This document shows positions 63,086-64,000 of a stretch of DNA of 64,000 nucleotides, piece after piece. How positions within the stretch are numbered: position 1 is the first letter of the stretch; every line of letters begins with the position of its first letter. Made by a program: the position numbers and the translations under genes. Below the pieces are notes generated by a model, which did no database searches, had not been told where the DNA came from, and worked only from the letters and a program-made list of their open reading frames with translations. The DNA is from CAVQCA01 sp963710815 (GTDB lineage Bacteria; Pseudomonadota; Gammaproteobacteria; UBA9214): the NCBI GenBank assembly GCA_963710815.1, contig CAVQCA010000062.1:62001-126000 (forward strand), written 5' to 3'.

Positions 63086-63161
63086 GGGTGCTTAGCTCAG
63101 CTGGTAGAGCGTCGCCCTTACAAGGCGAATGTCGGGGGTTCGATCCCCTCAGCACCCACCA
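63086..63161 (+). tRNA. tRNA-Val (anticodon TAC)
   Basis: The 76-nt cloverleaf has acceptor GGGTGCT/AGCACCC, anticodon stem TCGCC/GGCGA with loop CTTACAA, T-loop TTCGATC and encoded CCA. It starts only 9 bases after the hupB stop. Confidence 0.96.
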
Positions 63162-63168
63162 TGGACAT

Positions 63169-63245
63169 GGAGTGGTAGTTCAGCTGGTTAGAATACCGGC
63201 CTGTCACGCCGGGGGTCGCGGGTTCGAGTCCCGTCCACTCCGCCA
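63169..63245 (+). tRNA. tRNA-Asp (anticodon GTC)
   Basis: The 77-nt cloverleaf has acceptor GGAGTGG/CCACTCC, anticodon stem CCGGC/GCCGG with loop CTGTCAC, T-loop TTCGAGT and encoded CCA. It lies 7 bases after tRNA-Val, so the pair is co-transcribed. Confidence 0.96.
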
Positions 63246-63257
63246 ATCGGTAAACTG

Positions 63258-63292
63258 AAAGGGCTCCAGGTGCTGGCGCCCTTTTCTTTTTT
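63258..63292 (+). terminator. Rho-independent terminator after tRNA-Asp
   Basis: A 7-bp stem aaagggc/gcccttt with an inner ccag/ctgg stem is followed by a T-rich run (ttttctttttt). It ends the hupB-tRNA or tRNA transcript before ppiD. Confidence 0.8.
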
Positions 63293-63337
63293 ACCGGCTT
63301 CGACAACCATTCAGCAGGCATTTCGAGAGACTGATCT

Positions 63338-64000
63338 ATGTTAATGGCAATTCGCGAACGCGTCATGGGCATCGTAGGCTGGCTGCTACTGGGCGCCCTC
63401 TTCATTGCATTCGCCTTCTTCGGCCTGAACTCGTATTTCACCAGCTCGGCAAAGACCTATGCGGCGGATGTCAACGGGGTCGAGATAAGCATCCCCGAAT
63501 ACCAGCGCGCCTACCAGCAGCTGCGCATGCGCATGCAGAATATCATGGGCAAGGCATTCAACCCGGCCATGATCAATGAGGAGGCGCTGAAAAAGAAGGC
63601 GCTGCAGGAACTCATTCGTGAACAGTTGCTGTTGCAGGAAGCGAAGGCCGACGGATTCGCCGTCAGCAAACAGCTGGTTGCGGCGCAGATCAGCGCGGTG
63701 CCTGCCTTCAAGGGCGAGGACGGCAAGTTCTCCGCCGAGAAATACCGGGGGATCCTGCGTCAACAGGGTATGGCACCGGCGGAGTTCGAGTGGCGCCTGT
63801 CGCAGGAACTGCTTGTCAATCAGGTCGTCAACGGCGTCGCGGAGACGGCCGGGGTATCGCAGCAGGCGCTGAAAGGGATCTACCGGTTGCAGACCCAGCA
63901 GCGGCGCTTCAGTTATCTCGAGTTGCCGCTGGCGCAAGCCGCCGCCCAGGTAAAAGTCAGTGACAGTGACGTCGAACAGTACTACACGGCGCACACCGGC
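63338..64000 (+). CDS. ppiD: Peptidyl-prolyl isomerase PpiD-like periplasmic chaperone, partial
   Basis: The gene is cut by the window end. The 221 residues seen begin with one inner-membrane anchor (IVGWLLLGALFIAFAFFGL), followed by the SurA_N_3-type chaperone region: YAADVNGVEISIPEYQRAYQQLRMRMQ, LKKKALQELIREQLLLQEAK and FSAEKYRGILRQQGMAPAEFEWRLSQEL. The parvulin domain expected later is beyond the window. In E. coli PpiD sits beside SecYEG and helps exported proteins fold. Its place after hup is conserved. The start may be 63338 or 63344. Confidence 0.93.
   Translation, partial: MLMAIRERVMGIVGWLLLGALFIAFAFFGLNSYFTSSAKTYAADVNGVEISIPEYQRAYQQLRMRMQNIMGKAFNPAMINEEALKKKALQELIREQLLLQEAKADGFAVSKQLVAAQISAVPAFKGEDGKFSAEKYRGILRQQGMAPAEFEWRLSQELLVNQVVNGVAETAGVSQQALKGIYRLQTQQRRFSYLELPLAQAAAQVKVSDSDVEQYYTAHTG

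Overview
The window is ordinary chromosomal DNA of a mesophilic, GC-rich (about 58-60 % by eye) gammaproteobacterium. Three conserved gammaproteobacterial gene blocks are present in their usual order: queA-tgt-yajC-secD-secF-suhB; leuC-leuD-leuB-asd-fimV-truA-trpF-trpB-trpA-accD-folC-dedD-cvpA-purF-metZ; and tig-clpP-clpX-lon-hup-tRNAs-ppiD. The combination (trpBA next to trpF, metZ after purF, FleQ-type regulation, LpxH) points to a Chromatiales/Acidiferrobacterales-like or pseudomonad-like lineage rather than an enteric one. That placement is inference. No prophage, CRISPR array or intact insertion sequence was seen.

Layout. 1-3.4 kb: two small unknown genes, a VOC-fold protein, a lipoprotein-type alpha/beta hydrolase and two tRNAs. 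3.5-10.7 kb: a regulatory cassette of flagellar type, made of FlgM, FleQ, a sensor-PAS-GGDEF-EAL protein, an FlhG/FleN-like ATPase, FliA and a small membrane protein with a GYF-like N-terminus. No flagellar structural gene is present. 10.7-18.6 kb: glycogen metabolism (glgB, glgC, malQ, glgP). 18.7-25.3 kb: tRNA-Leu, queuosine tRNA modification, Sec accessory proteins, SuhB. 25.4-33 kb: ECF sigma factor, anti-sigma factor and a DUF3106-like protein, then psd, SCO1, prmB, two small unknowns, aroC and an MFS transporter. 33-50.4 kb: leucine, aspartate-semialdehyde, tryptophan, fatty-acid, folate, purine and methionine biosynthesis. 50.5-55.6 kb: glycerate kinase, a DUF455 ferritin-like protein, lpxH, a periplasmic cyclophilin, cysS. 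55.7-64 kb: a tRNA cluster, trigger factor, the Clp/Lon proteases, HU, two tRNAs and the start of ppiD.

Four genes (fliA, queA, leuD, fimV) are each split by a single-base shift while both halves stay well conserved. At least three of these lie at or next to short G or C runs, which suggests sequencing or assembly error, although a real lesion in fliA cannot be excluded.

The most interesting part is the 3.5-10.7 kb cassette. FlgM has a near-consensus sigma-28 promoter. FleQ keeps its c-di-GMP and AAA+ signatures. The GGDEF motif of the neighbouring enzyme is degenerate (GGDQF) while its EAL domain looks active. The FlhG-like protein has lost both the signature lysine of the deviant Walker A motif and the second switch aspartate. 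Two palindromic mobile-looking elements (148 bp between leuD and leuB, 270 bp between fimV and truA) are further points of interest.
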